This document shows positions 1-9,080 of a DNA stretch of 64,000 bases, piece after piece. Made by a program: the position numbers and the translations under genes. A model generated the notes under the pieces. That model searched no databases. It worked only from the letters and a program-made list of their open reading frames with translations, and was not told where the DNA came from. Numbering within the stretch: position 1 is the first letter of the stretch; each line of letters starts with the position of its first letter. The stretch is from Pseudoalteromonas sp. MMG010 (GTDB taxonomy: Bacteria > Pseudomonadota > Gammaproteobacteria > Enterobacterales > Alteromonadaceae), in NCBI RefSeq assembly GCF_018100905.1, contig NZ_JAGJEG010000015.1, forward strand, positions 19,974 to 83,973, written 5' to 3'.

Positions 1-45
1 CCTTACTCAAGTACATTGGTTGTAAATTCAAAGAAGGAAACAATC

Positions 46-1158
46 ATGAGTGATGAAACAAAAGAGCCACAAGGTAATGAAGTCGCAACTTCGCTAACAA
101 ACAACACAAATAACGACCAGCGAGAAAATTCACCTAAAACAGTTATTGATAATAGTTTAATGGCTGTATTGGATTTTTTAGCTAAACCATGGGGGCAGGT
201 TTTTTCAACTTTAATACTGTGTAATAAGTTCACTGTTGCAATGTTGGGATTGTTTTTAGTTGCGGGATACTTACCTGCAATTGAAGTTTTTTCGAATACG
301 ATTTCTCTGTATGAACAGCTTAATGTTGGTATTTTCCCTTTGCTAGTTGTTGCCGTTATGGTGCTTTATGCACTTGGTGTAAAGCGCATAGTTAGTAAGT
401 TAGCCTCTATCGCATTGGTTTTATTTGTGGTGTATCAACTTTATGAGGTTTACGACTATTTTTCACAGTTATCTGGTGGGCGAATGGGGCTTGATAAGCG
501 CGCGATTGAAATGATCGCAGATACGGTTCGTTATGGCTTGGTACTTTGGGTAGTCAGTTTCATTATTGTCACTATGTTATCTTTTTTGCCTATTTACAAA
601 ACAAATGACAAGCTATGGCCTGCGCTTAAAAAAGTCGTTAACACCCCCGCTGAGAGTAATATTGATGTACAACAATATACACAAACTATTAATAGCGGTA
701 TTCAATCGGCGGTTAGTAAAGGGCAAGCCTCGTTAAAAGACGCCGATTTAAGCTCTAAAACCAAAGCGTTAACGAATGCAAAAGGGGGAGCCGTTATACA
801 GAAGCTTGCCATTGCGATTGCTGTTATTGTCGCGTTATTTACATTGATTAGCCTATTGTTTTCAGGGAATTCGGCACCTAACGAAAAAGAAGTGCAGCAA
901 GCCTTTGCAAAACAAGGTGTTATTAATCTTGGGTTTGTTAGCGGTGAAATTACAAATGTAAAACTCAATGACTGTGTTGAGTTAGAAGAAAAATCTCAGC
1001 CGACTTTTGAATGTAATATTGATGCGATGGTGAAATATGATTTAGGTGGTTTGGGTAAAATGTTTGGCTCTAAATCAGGTGGAGATGCATTTAATGAGTC
1101 GTTTAATGAATCGTTTATTTTTATTCAAGGGAGCCGTGGTTGGTACATTCAAGAATAA
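46..1158 (+). CDS. Hypothetical multi-pass membrane protein
   Basis: I do not recognise a named family. The protein has a polar N-terminus rich in Asn, Thr and Glu (about residues 1-35), then four hydrophobic segments (roughly residues 50-75, 85-105, 110-130 and 160-185), a polar linker with Gln/Ser/Lys (about 195-255), a fifth membrane segment near 260-280 and a C-terminal soluble domain of about 90 residues with two cysteines and a short FNESFNES duplication. The ATG at 46 is preceded by AAGGAA at a proper distance; a TTG 30 bases upstream would add residues without a ribosome site. A lipoprotein gene follows 45 bases downstream on the same strand, so the two are probably cotranscribed. The tail could be periplasmic, since the last segment would place it outside the cytoplasm in one topology, but this is inference. 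Confidence 0.75.
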   Translation: MSDETKEPQGNEVATSLTNNTNNDQRENSPKTVIDNSLMAVLDFLAKPWGQVFSTLILCNKFTVAMLGLFLVAGYLPAIEVFSNTISLYEQLNVGIFPLLVVAVMVLYALGVKRIVSKLASIALVLFVVYQLYEVYDYFSQLSGGRMGLDKRAIEMIADTVRYGLVLWVVSFIIVTMLSFLPIYKTNDKLWPALKKVVNTPAESNIDVQQYTQTINSGIQSAVSKGQASLKDADLSSKTKALTNAKGGAVIQKLAIAIAVIVALFTLISLLFSGNSAPNEKEVQQAFAKQGVINLGFVSGEITNVKLNDCVELEEKSQPTFECNIDAMVKYDLGGLGKMFGSKSGGDAFNESFNESFIFIQGSRGWYIQE

Positions 1159-1203
1159 CCTAGCATTAAGCGTAACCTATTGTATTTAAAGTAAGGAATA
1201 AAA

Positions 1204-1827
1204 ATGAAATTAGTAAAAATAGCAGTAATGAGTTTATCGGTTTTAGTTTTGACGGCATGTGGGAGTGAAAGTTTTTATCAGGGGAGCTATGTTGATTTAA
1301 AAAAGGGGGATAAAAAATTAACGTTAACGGATTCTACAATAAAGTTAGAAAAAAGAGATAAGGTAAAATTAGAATCAGACATTGTGATTAACGATATTAT
1401 AGAACCCGCAGATCGCTTTTCTCCAGGTGGTATGCGCGTGACATTTACAGAGAAAGAGAAAACCCACAACATTGCCTTTAGCTTTTTGAGTGAAGATATT
1501 GTATTAATTGATGGCACGATGATGGTGCGAGAAAATATCGATACCGATGACTTAACCGACTATGCAGAGCAATATTATGGTGAATATACTTTTAATGATG
1601 ACAACAAAAGTATGAAAGTAACCTTTGACAGCAAGCAACTTAAAGTTATCGCTAAAAAAGGCAATAAAGAGCATGAGGAAGTTTTTACTTATTTGCAGGC
1701 ATACCCCGTTGAAATACAAAATAAACAAATGATTTTATTAGCGAATGGAAAAAAAGGAATTATAGGTAAGTTTCAATATGATAAAGAGTGTATTAGCATT
1801 AAAGATGTAACATTGACGAAAATATAA
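1204..1827 (+). CDS. Hypothetical lipoprotein
   Basis: The protein (207 aa) opens with a lipoprotein signal peptide, MKLVKIAVMSLSVLVLTAC, in which LTAC is a good lipobox, so the mature form would start at Cys19 and be lipid-anchored. The mature part is rich in Lys, Asp and Thr with many short alternating beta-like stretches; no enzymatic motif was seen. AAGGAA lies just upstream of the ATG. It follows the multi-pass membrane protein by 45 bases and a strong hairpin lies right after the stop, so the pair looks like a two-gene unit. The function is unknown. Confidence 0.8.
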   Translation: MKLVKIAVMSLSVLVLTACGSESFYQGSYVDLKKGDKKLTLTDSTIKLEKRDKVKLESDIVINDIIEPADRFSPGGMRVTFTEKEKTHNIAFSFLSEDIVLIDGTMMVRENIDTDDLTDYAEQYYGEYTFNDDNKSMKVTFDSKQLKVIAKKGNKEHEEVFTYLQAYPVEIQNKQMILLANGKKGIIGKFQYDKECISIKDVTLTKI

Positions 1828-1832
1828 AATAA

Positions 1833-1874
1833 CAAGCGCGGCGTTTAGAAGCGTTTTCTATGACTCCGCGCTTG
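1833..1874. terminator. Inverted repeat after the lipoprotein gene, probable terminator
   Basis: CAAGCGCGG (1833-1841) and CCGCGCTTG (1866-1874) are perfect 9-base inverted arms separated by 24 bases. The repeat sits between convergent genes (lipoprotein gene on plus, DUF3360 gene on minus), where a bidirectional terminator is expected. The loop is long and no good T-run follows, so it may not be a classic intrinsic terminator. Confidence 0.5.
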
Positions 1875-1920
1875 TACGTATCCATTTAGTGCTAATTACA
1901 ACTTTAGAATAATGCTCAGT

Positions 1921-3426
1921 TTAATGTCTAAAATCAGCCATTAAAGCGGGTATCCCAGGTAACATACCCACAATAGCCATGACGCTAGTGAGTGTAATAA
2001 ACATAATAAGCGGTATCACCCAGCGGCTCATTTTACTTAAGTTGGCGCTGCGTTCTTTGCAGCCAATTAATCCTAAGTTATCTAATAACATAGTGAGCGA
2101 CCAACCAAAAGCAGGGTTAACTAAGCTCGATGCAAACACAACAATCGCTGCAGATTGCGTGGTTTTCCCCTCTCGGGTCATTTCCATACCAGCTTCTAAC
2201 AAGGGAATAAATACCCCCACAATAAGGGCTACACACAGTACCGGTTGCCAAATTGCTAAATCCATAGGGTAACCCCATAATCCTGCAATAACACAAAATA
2301 AGGCCGTTAAAATAGCGCCGGCTGGAATGGGGCGTTTCGCAATAGCTGCTGGCACAATGTATGTCCCCCACGATGAAGTAAAGTTAGCTCCACCTGCCAG
2401 AGAACCAAACGTTTGCCTAATGGATGCACTAAGCATGGTGTCATCTATATCCATTTGTACTTTTTCGGTGCGCTGAGGGTAGCTAATTTTTTGAAACACT
2501 TGATGCCCTAAAAAGTCAGGTGACCACATCGCCACGGCAAGTACTGCAAATGGTAATACCACCACAAAGCTTTCAAGTGTGGGTAAGCCAAGCATCCAGC
2601 CTGTATTTTCACCCCACCAGTACATCGGGTTCATGTTAGGTAGCCCTGGTGCCGTATGAAACTCAAACGGAGCGCCTAAGGCAAATGCAACACCGCCACC
2701 AATAACGCAGCTAAGAGGCACTGCCAGCCAGCGCTTTTTAAAGTGCTCGAGCAAGGCATATAGTACAATCGTGGCTAAAATAACAATAAAGGCAATATGC
2801 GCCATATCAATACCTTCGGCCCAAGCGAATAGCTTTTTAACTTGCGAAATTGTGCCAATAAACCCTAAATATATAAGTAAACCACCACACACGCCTTTAC
2901 TGGTTAAGCGTGCTAATAAACTCCCTCCTTTTGTAATGGCTAATATGAGCCCAAAGGCACCAATGAGTAAACCAAATGCCATAGGGTGTCCCCCAGCAGC
3001 AACAACAATAGGAATTAAAGGAATGAGTGGGCCATGAGTGCCGGCTAAATTTGCAGTAGGTAAAATAAAACCTGAAAATAAAATAATAAAAATAGAAACA
3101 ATGAGTAATTCGTAACGTACGTTTTCCAGGACAAATGACTCGCTTAAACCTAACGGTGCTGCAAAGGTCGCTGCAATTGCGCCAACCATAACCACTTTAC
3201 CAATAGTGCCTGCCATTGCTGGAATGGTGTCTTCAAATTCAAATCGGTAATCTCTAAACGGTAAATTAGGACGCCAGCGTTTAGGTTGCATTATTTGCAA
3301 TTCGTGCTCTAGATACTCATCGCGCGTATTAAATTGTGAGCTTGGTTTGTGTTGCTTTTGATAGCTAGTTGAATCAGCATTATAAACTGAATCTTGTGGT
3401 TCATTACCCTGCGGGGTTGTTTGCAT
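1921..3426 (-). CDS. DUF3360 family membrane permease-like protein
   Basis: A 501-residue integral membrane protein. The first 70 residues are polar (Gln/Ser/Asp rich) and cytoplasmic by expectation; the rest has about eleven to twelve hydrophobic segments. The conserved stretch with FRDYRFEFEDTIPAMAGTIG and the later THGPLIPLIP motif match what I know of DUF3360 proteins of Vibrio, Shewanella and Pseudoalteromonas, which resemble SulP and xanthine/uracil permeases. The substrate is unknown. A strong AGGAGG precedes the ATG at 3426. It stands alone, convergent with the lipoprotein gene and divergent from the next gene. Confidence 0.75.
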   Translation of the reverse strand: MQTTPQGNEPQDSVYNADSTSYQKQHKPSSQFNTRDEYLEHELQIMQPKRWRPNLPFRDYRFEFEDTIPAMAGTIGKVVMVGAIAATFAAPLGLSESFVLENVRYELLIVSIFIILFSGFILPTANLAGTHGPLIPLIPIVVAAGGHPMAFGLLIGAFGLILAITKGGSLLARLTSKGVCGGLLIYLGFIGTISQVKKLFAWAEGIDMAHIAFIVILATIVLYALLEHFKKRWLAVPLSCVIGGGVAFALGAPFEFHTAPGLPNMNPMYWWGENTGWMLGLPTLESFVVVLPFAVLAVAMWSPDFLGHQVFQKISYPQRTEKVQMDIDDTMLSASIRQTFGSLAGGANFTSSWGTYIVPAAIAKRPIPAGAILTALFCVIAGLWGYPMDLAIWQPVLCVALIVGVFIPLLEAGMEMTREGKTTQSAAIVVFASSLVNPAFGWSLTMLLDNLGLIGCKERSANLSKMSRWVIPLIMFITLTSVMAIVGMLPGIPALMADFRH

Positions 3427-3857
3427 AAGCCCTCCTGTTACTCGTTTCTTAATTTGCGATACTGCGTTTGTTGAGGCAATTTAATAGTGAGTAAACAGAG
3501 TAACTTAGCTTTTATAAAAAACTGTATAGGCAAAAGGTCGCGTATGGTTGATTTTAATACAAAAAAAGTTGGATACGCTGCATATAATTTAATGTAGTGC
3601 TAAAAATATATTTTTTATTTTTAATAATCAATTAGTTATTGTTTTTCTTGGCGGGACCTTAATCAATGTTAGCTTTTAGTCTTAAGATAAGCGAAAGCTT
3701 CTTACGCAAAACAAATATGATAGCGAATCGATACAATCATGATAACGAGATGGCAAAGGAAATGGTTGAGGTGATAATACTATGTGGTTATTGGGTAAAC
3801 CTTCCCCTTAGAGGTTTAACACGCTATGGTATTAAAAAATATGATAACGAGAACATT
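3427..3857. other. Intergenic region, 431 bases
   Basis: The AT-rich region between two divergent genes should hold both promoters. A frame open from 3666 could extend the next gene upstream by 64 codons, but that part has no ribosome site and lies ahead of a clean signal peptide, so I treat it as noncoding. No RNA gene or strong hairpin was seen. Confidence 0.5.
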
Positions 3858-4451
3858 ATGAAATTATTAACTGCAGCCACTTTATTAATGGCCACACCTT
3901 GGGTTATTGCAAGGCCTGCACCTTTGGTATCTATTGCCACACATGATGCGTTTTTTAATAATATTGCGGCGTATTGTGGTAAAGCATTTGAGGGCAAAGT
4001 CACGGTAGATAATGCACAAGGACCGAGTTCATTTACCGATAAAAAACTGGTTATGCATGTACGAAAATGCACAGATAACGAGCTGCAAGTGCCGTTTCAT
4101 GTGGGTGATGATGCCTCACGGACATGGATCATCACTAAAACAGGCAGCGGACTGAGCTTAAAGCATGACCATCGTCATGAAGATGGCAGCGATGATATTT
4201 CAACTATGTATGGCGGTCACACGTTAGATGCAGGCTTTGCACAAATGCAGTCATTTCCTGCTGATCAATACTCAAAAGAGTTATTTGTGTCGCAAGGGAT
4301 CGCGCAATCAGCCGGAAACACATGGCAAATGTATATTTACCCTAAAGTATTTACTTACCGTTTAATTCGTCAAGGAAGAGAGTTTAAGGTTGATTTTGAT
4401 TTAACAAAACCGGTTAAAGCACCCGCAGCTCCTTGGGGCTATGTTAACTAA
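3858..4451 (+). CDS. Hypothetical secreted protein
   Basis: I chose the ATG at 3858 because it begins a clear signal peptide (MKLLTAATLLMATPWVIARP, cleavage probable near residue 19). The mature protein of about 178 residues has two Cys, a HDHRHEDGSDD acidic-histidine stretch in the middle that could bind a metal, and a C-terminal part with several aromatic residues. I do not recognise the family with certainty; proteins of this look occur as conserved hypotheticals in marine gammaproteobacteria. It is convergent with the next gene, with only 6 bases between the stops. The ribosome site is weak. Confidence 0.7.
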   Translation: MKLLTAATLLMATPWVIARPAPLVSIATHDAFFNNIAAYCGKAFEGKVTVDNAQGPSSFTDKKLVMHVRKCTDNELQVPFHVGDDASRTWIITKTGSGLSLKHDHRHEDGSDDISTMYGGHTLDAGFAQMQSFPADQYSKELFVSQGIAQSAGNTWQMYIYPKVFTYRLIRQGREFKVDFDLTKPVKAPAAPWGYVN

Positions 4452-4457
4452 GCGTGC

Positions 4458-4817
4458 TTAGTTTTCTTCGCATTGTAAAAGTACATTTAAAGGTGGTTGA
4501 TAAGCACGTGGTTTGGTGGGAAAGCGTTTGTATTCCTGTACACCTTCAAGCACCTTTAGCATAAAGGTTTTTCCGCGGCATAAGCGATCTGCATGACGCA
4601 ACAAAAACATACTTTGATTGGCAAAGTGTTTGTAATCGTCAGATTGGATTTCTATTTTATAATTATTAGTGCCTATTTTAGTTTGTTTATAATGTACTTT
4701 ATTATCAAAATCATATGACTTTGTGGTTTCGCCTGTATCTGCGCAGGCTGTGCCTATTCCTGTATAAGTGAAAACGGCTACCATAGATAGTAAGTTTAGT
4801 ATTTTTAAGTGTTTCAT
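4458..4817 (-). CDS. Small exported hypothetical protein
   Basis: A 119-residue protein starting MKHLKILNLLSMVAVFTYTG with a signal peptide and probable cleavage after TACA (about residue 25). AAGGAT sits upstream of the ATG at 4817; an in-frame upstream ATG at 4895 would destroy the signal peptide position. The mature protein is Lys/Tyr rich with Cys near residue 80 and Cys near the C-terminus. No family is recognised. Confidence 0.7.
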   Translation of the reverse strand: MKHLKILNLLSMVAVFTYTGIGTACADTGETTKSYDFDNKVHYKQTKIGTNNYKIEIQSDDYKHFANQSMFLLRHADRLCRGKTFMLKVLEGVQEYKRFPTKPRAYQPPLNVLLQCEEN

Positions 4818-4912
4818 ATATATCCTTTTATTTACGAACTTAATACCGATTACGTACTCATATAAACTGTTATGTTTGTACCTAGAGTTTAACACCGAAA
4901 ATGGGAATTGTG

Positions 4913-5353
4913 ATGTTTAAACAAATAAAACAACTGTTTAATGTATTTGACCAACCACAGCCAGGCTTAAAGCAACATGATTTAAAAACAGCCGTTGCAG
5001 CTTTGCTAATTGAAGTTATGCGTGCTGATGACAAACTGCATAATGAAGAGCAGCACACATTAACGAACACCTTAAAAAAGTACTTTAATTTAACCGATTT
5101 AGAAGTGACTGAGCTCACTACTAATGCACAAAACAGTTTAGATAGTGCAACCGATTATTTTCAATTTTCGAGTCAAATAAATGAACACTGCACTGCTTCA
5201 CAACGAATTGAAATTATAGAGTTATTATGGCGTTTAGCGTATGCCGATGGCGAGCTTGATCCCGAAGAGGAATATATAATACGCAAAGTAGCTGGGTTAT
5301 TGTATGTGGCACACACTGACTTTATCGCCGCTAAACTAGCAGTTATAAATTAA
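4913..5353 (+). CDS. TerB-family (tellurite-resistance TerB-like) protein
   Basis: About 146 residues, nearly all alpha-helical. The features DLKTAVAALLIEVMRADD and LWRLAYADGELDPEEE mark the duplicated acidic helix-loop of the TerB-like fold (COG4103), in which acidic residues may bind a divalent ion. The ATG at 4913 has GGGA nearby; an ATG at 4901 would add four residues. The gene stands alone between divergent and convergent neighbours. Despite the family name, no other ter genes are present, so a link to tellurite is not supported here. Confidence 0.8.
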   Translation: MFKQIKQLFNVFDQPQPGLKQHDLKTAVAALLIEVMRADDKLHNEEQHTLTNTLKKYFNLTDLEVTELTTNAQNSLDSATDYFQFSSQINEHCTASQRIEIIELLWRLAYADGELDPEEEYIIRKVAGLLYVAHTDFIAAKLAVIN

Positions 5354-5359
5354 GTTAAA

Positions 5360-5737
5360 TTAGTGATTTACCACAATACATTGCACCTCTTCTAGGACTA
5401 TCGAAAGCTGCTTTTTAGGGTAATATAAACTACATTGTTGATTTGATTTTTGTAATATAAATTTCTCTGAAGGCAGGTTATGGGCACCTAATATAGGCAG
5501 GCCATCGGGGCCTTTGGCGCTAACATGATCGATAAATAATTCACTACGCTTAGTAAATACATTATTAGCAAGTGCAACCGGGTGCCCCCCTTTAGCTTTA
5601 ACAATAGCATGTTGCAGTAAAGCAATTGTTTGAGGCGAGCTTTGCGCTAATAATGCATTATGTCTCTCATCACTTGTTGAACGACAACCAGCAAGTAAAG
5701 CGAAAAAAATGAAGCTTGTAGTCAATACTTTAATCAT
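5360..5737 (-). CDS. Hypothetical lipoprotein
   Basis: A 125-residue protein with the lipoprotein signal MIKVLTTSFIFFALLAGC, lipobox LAGC at residues 15-18. The mature part has a Cys pair near residues 102 and 120 that could form a disulfide. It lies 3 bases after the stop of the S41 protease gene on the same strand, so the two are almost surely one transcript, and the small lipoprotein may act with the protease. No family is recognised. Confidence 0.75.
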   Translation of the reverse strand: MIKVLTTSFIFFALLAGCRSTSDERHNALLAQSSPQTIALLQHAIVKAKGGHPVALANNVFTKRSELFIDHVSAKGPDGLPILGAHNLPSEKFILQKSNQQCSLYYPKKQLSIVLEEVQCIVVNH

Positions 5738-5740
5738 TCG

Positions 5741-7342
5741 TTATTTATTCTCACTGGGCCAAGATAAATCCATATTGTTTAGGTGAATTGATTTATTTGG
5801 TTTAAGTAAAGGGACTGTCGTGTTTTGTGTTGAAAATTGGGCCGTGGGTGCTTTATTTACACTTTGCTCAATAGCGATAGGACAGCTTTCATTATCGATA
5901 TAATACAAAGCAGCAGCGAGTACTTCTTCGTTACTATCCCCTAGCTGATTGTTAAAATCATCTGCAATTGTACAGCCTTTTATATCTGCGTTTGCCTGAG
6001 GGGTGAAAGTAGGGCTAAAGCCCGCAGCATAATCACCAAAGCCTTTATAGTTAGCGCCACTAAACTGAATCGTGTAATACGTTGTTGCACAGTTATGGGT
6101 TGGGGTAAATCCATACGGTTTCCCACAGGTCGTATCGCCAATTAAGATTACTTCGGTATCAATACCTTGTAAGCCATTGATAAATGCTTCTGAAGCAGAA
6201 CAAGTACCCGATGTACTCAATACATATATTTTAGATAAGTTTAAATTGGGTAATTCATCACTTTTTAATTGAAAAGTAGAGTAATCAACTTCTTGGTCTA
6301 TAAAACCAAGTGGTGATTCTACGGCTTGCTTATTGTTTTGAATAGTTTGATAAAAGTATCTGTTTTGAATATTAGCAGGGCCTGCGACCATATAAGCTAA
6401 CTGCGCTGACATCGCCAGTAATCCGCCACCGTTGTATCTAAAGTCGATGATTAATTCATCGATATTTTTAGCTTTAAATGTATTTACTGCGTCGATTAGT
6501 CCATCTTGAGCAATGCTGATATGGCTATTAAACTGCATGTATCCCACTTCTTTATTTAAAGAGGAGGTGAATGTTTTAACATTTTGAACGGGTGATTGTT
6601 CTATATTGGCAGCGGTAATCGTAAACGATTTTTCGCTGTTATCGTTACTACGAACAACAATGGTATGAGAGTCGCCATTTGTAGGGCTAAATAACCCCTC
6701 ATTTAACGTATTTACTCCTGCTTCGGTTGTGTCGGTAATGCTCACGCCATCAACCTCTAATACGGTATCGCCACGCTTAAAGCCCATCAGGCTAGCAGGT
6801 GAGTTATCTTCTAAGTATGCAACACGCAATACGCGATCTGATTGTTCACCAATAAACACCCAGTTTATGCCATAACCCGATGTGACTCCTGACTGCGCTT
6901 CTTTATAAAAATCTTCGGTTGGTTGTGAAAAATGAAAGTTATCTTTGTTATCACCGGAGTCTATCGTTTGTTCTGTTTTTAATTGTGCGAAATACTCGGC
7001 GACTGATGTAAAGTTTTGTGGGTTATTATCGGCAATTTCGTCATACCAAAGGTAGGTTTCATCACTCCACGATCGCAACCACATTTTTTCGTGCATCGAA
7101 GTGGCTGCTATATCTGGGTAAGGGTTGTTATCATTGTAAGGGTCGTTACCTGTGCGAGGTGTGTCGCAATAGTTTTTAAAGTTATCTGAAGGCTCAAAGC
7201 TGCCTGCTGTCCATGTAGGCGCTGTTGTCGTTTGGCTATTTTGTGTATTGTTATTATCACCACTACTACCGCCACAGCCAACTAAAGATAAGGTTGAGTA
7301 TGTCAAAAGCAGGGCACTATAAAACGATTTGTTTTTAGTCAT
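5741..7342 (-). CDS. S41-family (C-terminal processing type) protease, lipoprotein
   Basis: A 533-residue protein with a lipoprotein signal (lipobox LVGC, followed by a Gly/Ser/Asn/Thr spacer), then an N-terminal domain typical of secreted S41 proteins, a PDZ domain (about residues 165-245, with NSPASLMGFKRGD) and the S41 catalytic domain. The nucleophile lies in SGTCSASEAF (about 378-387) and the general-base Lys in GDTTCGKPYG (Lys408), a spacing near the usual 25 residues. It probably cleaves peptides or damaged proteins at the outer membrane or in the periplasm. Many cysteines in the catalytic part suggest disulfides. The substrate is unknown. Confidence 0.88.
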   Translation of the reverse strand: MTKNKSFYSALLLTYSTLSLVGCGGSSGDNNNTQNSQTTTAPTWTAGSFEPSDNFKNYCDTPRTGNDPYNDNNPYPDIAATSMHEKMWLRSWSDETYLWYDEIADNNPQNFTSVAEYFAQLKTEQTIDSGDNKDNFHFSQPTEDFYKEAQSGVTSGYGINWVFIGEQSDRVLRVAYLEDNSPASLMGFKRGDTVLEVDGVSITDTTEAGVNTLNEGLFSPTNGDSHTIVVRSNDNSEKSFTITAANIEQSPVQNVKTFTSSLNKEVGYMQFNSHISIAQDGLIDAVNTFKAKNIDELIIDFRYNGGGLLAMSAQLAYMVAGPANIQNRYFYQTIQNNKQAVESPLGFIDQEVDYSTFQLKSDELPNLNLSKIYVLSTSGTCSASEAFINGLQGIDTEVILIGDTTCGKPYGFTPTHNCATTYYTIQFSGANYKGFGDYAAGFSPTFTPQANADIKGCTIADDFNNQLGDSNEEVLAAALYYIDNESCPIAIEQSVNKAPTAQFSTQNTTVPLLKPNKSIHLNNMDLSWPSENK

Positions 7343-7430
7343 AATAATGGTGTTTCGTTAAAATACGTTATTAAAACTTACCATAAATTTGATTAAAAAC
7401 AATTCACTTTATATTAAGTCGAAAATAGAG

Positions 7431-8090
7431 CTACAGCGTCTCATTTTTATTTTTGGCTAACGCTTGTTGTTGCCAAGCATTAAAAAGCTGTTGTTGTTTT
7501 TTCGATATTTTTAGACCATACGTTTTTTGCATATAACTATATGCTTTAACAATACGCTCGCGTGCATAAAAAGGAGGTTCTACAACGCGCTGTTTAAAAT
7601 TTACTTTTACAGGGCAGCGGCCGTATTGATTAGCCTCACCGGTGAGCATACCAAAACGAAAGTTAGAGCGATCTGCGTTAACCTCGCCGATGGCAGGGGC
7701 TAAATTGTTTATATCGGCTTCCATTTTTCTAAACTTGGCACTATTTTTAACGCAGTTTTTGCGACCGCCATCTTGCCAGCACTGTAGCTGGTGGCCAAAT
7801 TCCCATGCTGGTACTATATGTTCCCATTCAATACGTAAAGCACGTACATTTACTTTTCCCGAACGAGTGTAAGTGTTGCGAGGAATATAACCACAACTTG
7901 TTGGATCGGGTATTAATTTTTTTCCTTGGCGTTTTATATCGCAGCCACAATAAAGGCTCTTAGCGTTACTTGGCAGGGTTTTAATTAAATGCTTTTTTGC
8001 CGTTGAAAAACGGGTGAATTGCTCAGCATAAACGCCAAAGCACATCATTATGGCTGTAAAAGCCAAAATATATCGAATCATATCCATCAC
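7431..8090 (-). CDS. endA: Extracellular/periplasmic endonuclease I
   Basis: A member of the endonuclease I family (EndA of E. coli, Dns/Vvn of Vibrio), which degrades double-stranded DNA and RNA nonspecifically outside the cytoplasm. A signal peptide precedes the mature enzyme. The His-Me finger is visible as RIEWEHIVPAWEFG (about residues 87-100), followed by the Asn-rich metal-binding stretch ADINNLAPAIGEVNADRSN. Cysteines in YCGCD, SCGY, QCW and NCVK fit the disulfides of the family. Starts at 8090, 8087 and 8081 are all possible; 8081 gives the tidiest signal peptide. The gene stands alone. Confidence 0.92.
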   Translation of the reverse strand: MMDMIRYILAFTAIMMCFGVYAEQFTRFSTAKKHLIKTLPSNAKSLYCGCDIKRQGKKLIPDPTSCGYIPRNTYTRSGKVNVRALRIEWEHIVPAWEFGHQLQCWQDGGRKNCVKNSAKFRKMEADINNLAPAIGEVNADRSNFRFGMLTGEANQYGRCPVKVNFKQRVVEPPFYARERIVKAYSYMQKTYGLKISKKQQQLFNAWQQQALAKNKNETL

Positions 8091-8192
8091 ATAAGTGAAC
8101 TACAGGAACGTGCATTTTATAGACGTTAAGCTTAAAAAGAAATAGCGATACTGATGCTAAAGCAACACAGACTATTTTATATTAAGCCAACC

Positions 8193-8906
8193 TTATTTGC
8201 GTTTAAAAAATACAAATTGCCGACGCCTAAGTGTTTGTAACAGCAGTAGCATGCCCGTTAAGCAAAATAACACGCTGCTTGCTGCAAAACTAATGAGTAA
8301 CGGGTTATTAAAGTTTTCTCTGTCGTCGTAATCCATAATGTGCAACATCCAAAAAAAGTCAAAAATACGCCATAAATCACTACGAATAGCCATAACTTTG
8401 CCGCTATCTTTTGCTAAATATAAAGTAGTATTTAATATATCGTTGTATTGCAGTTGCCAAATATTCTTTTTATAACCGGCTTCACGGGGAGCTTGTTGTA
8501 GTAGGGTTGCTTGAGATAACGAGGCATTAATTAATAAATGCGCTTTAGCATTGGCAATTACTTGGCTTTTAGATGGCGCTTTAAATGGCTGGGCTGTGAG
8601 TGCATTAAATATATGTGTACCTGTTTTGCTTATCACTGTAATCGTCGGCGTATTTAAAAAATGACTGTATAAAATTTGAGTTGGGTTGACGACCTGAGTA
8701 ACAATATCATCAAGCGACGCCACATAATCGGCGTGGCTAAAGGGGTTATTTATACTGCGCTTAGCTAAGTGTTTGCCGTGTACTTTTTCTAAGGGGATTG
8801 CACTCATCACTAATCCACCTAATAACCATACGAGTATTTGTATTGCTAAAATATAACCTAACCATTTATGAATTTTACGTGCATTTTTAAATATTTTTTT
8901 TTGCAT
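8193..8906 (-). CDS. PepSY-domain membrane protein
   Basis: A 237-residue protein with a membrane segment near residues 15-35 (KWLGYILAIQILVWLLGG), a long periplasmic part containing a PepSY-like region (about 100-175) and a second membrane segment near 205-225 ending in a basic tail. This is the layout of PepSY-associated transmembrane proteins, which are often linked to iron uptake or ferric reductases. The conserved pattern LWRIFDFFWMLHIMDYDDRE with its histidine is typical of the family. No iron gene is adjacent, so the role is open. Confidence 0.78.
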   Translation of the reverse strand: MQKKIFKNARKIHKWLGYILAIQILVWLLGGLVMSAIPLEKVHGKHLAKRSINNPFSHADYVASLDDIVTQVVNPTQILYSHFLNTPTITVISKTGTHIFNALTAQPFKAPSKSQVIANAKAHLLINASLSQATLLQQAPREAGYKKNIWQLQYNDILNTTLYLAKDSGKVMAIRSDLWRIFDFFWMLHIMDYDDRENFNNPLLISFAASSVLFCLTGMLLLLQTLRRRQFVFFKRK

Positions 8907-8961
8907 TTTTACTTAGAAAATATTATTTGGTATTTTGACGGTAATTATAAATGAGCAAATT

Positions 8962-8982
8962 ACTTTGCCCCTGTGGCAAAGT
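8962..8982. repeat. Perfect 8-base dyad in a divergent intergenic region
   Basis: ACTTTGCC (8962-8969) and GGCAAAGT (8975-8982) are exact inverted arms around a 5-base loop. The dyad lies between the divergent PepSY gene and the small gene at 9081, so it is not a terminator of either and may be an operator. Confidence 0.55.
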
Positions 8983-9080
8983 GTCGCAGTTTTGTAAAAA
9001 AAACATCAACGCATAGTTTGGTATAACGCCAAAACTGCGGTAACCTTTGTCTGAAATTATCACAGAGTAAATAAGCAACA

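Noticed and set aside
3666..3857. Upstream extension of the secreted-protein gene
   Set aside because: It has no ribosome site and lies ahead of a clean signal peptide that begins at 3858.
4913..5353. Tellurite-resistance operon
   Set aside because: Only a TerB-like domain is present; no other ter genes surround it.
7642..7872. Plus-strand frame inside endonuclease I
   Set aside because: The minus-strand protein has all family motifs; the plus frame has none.
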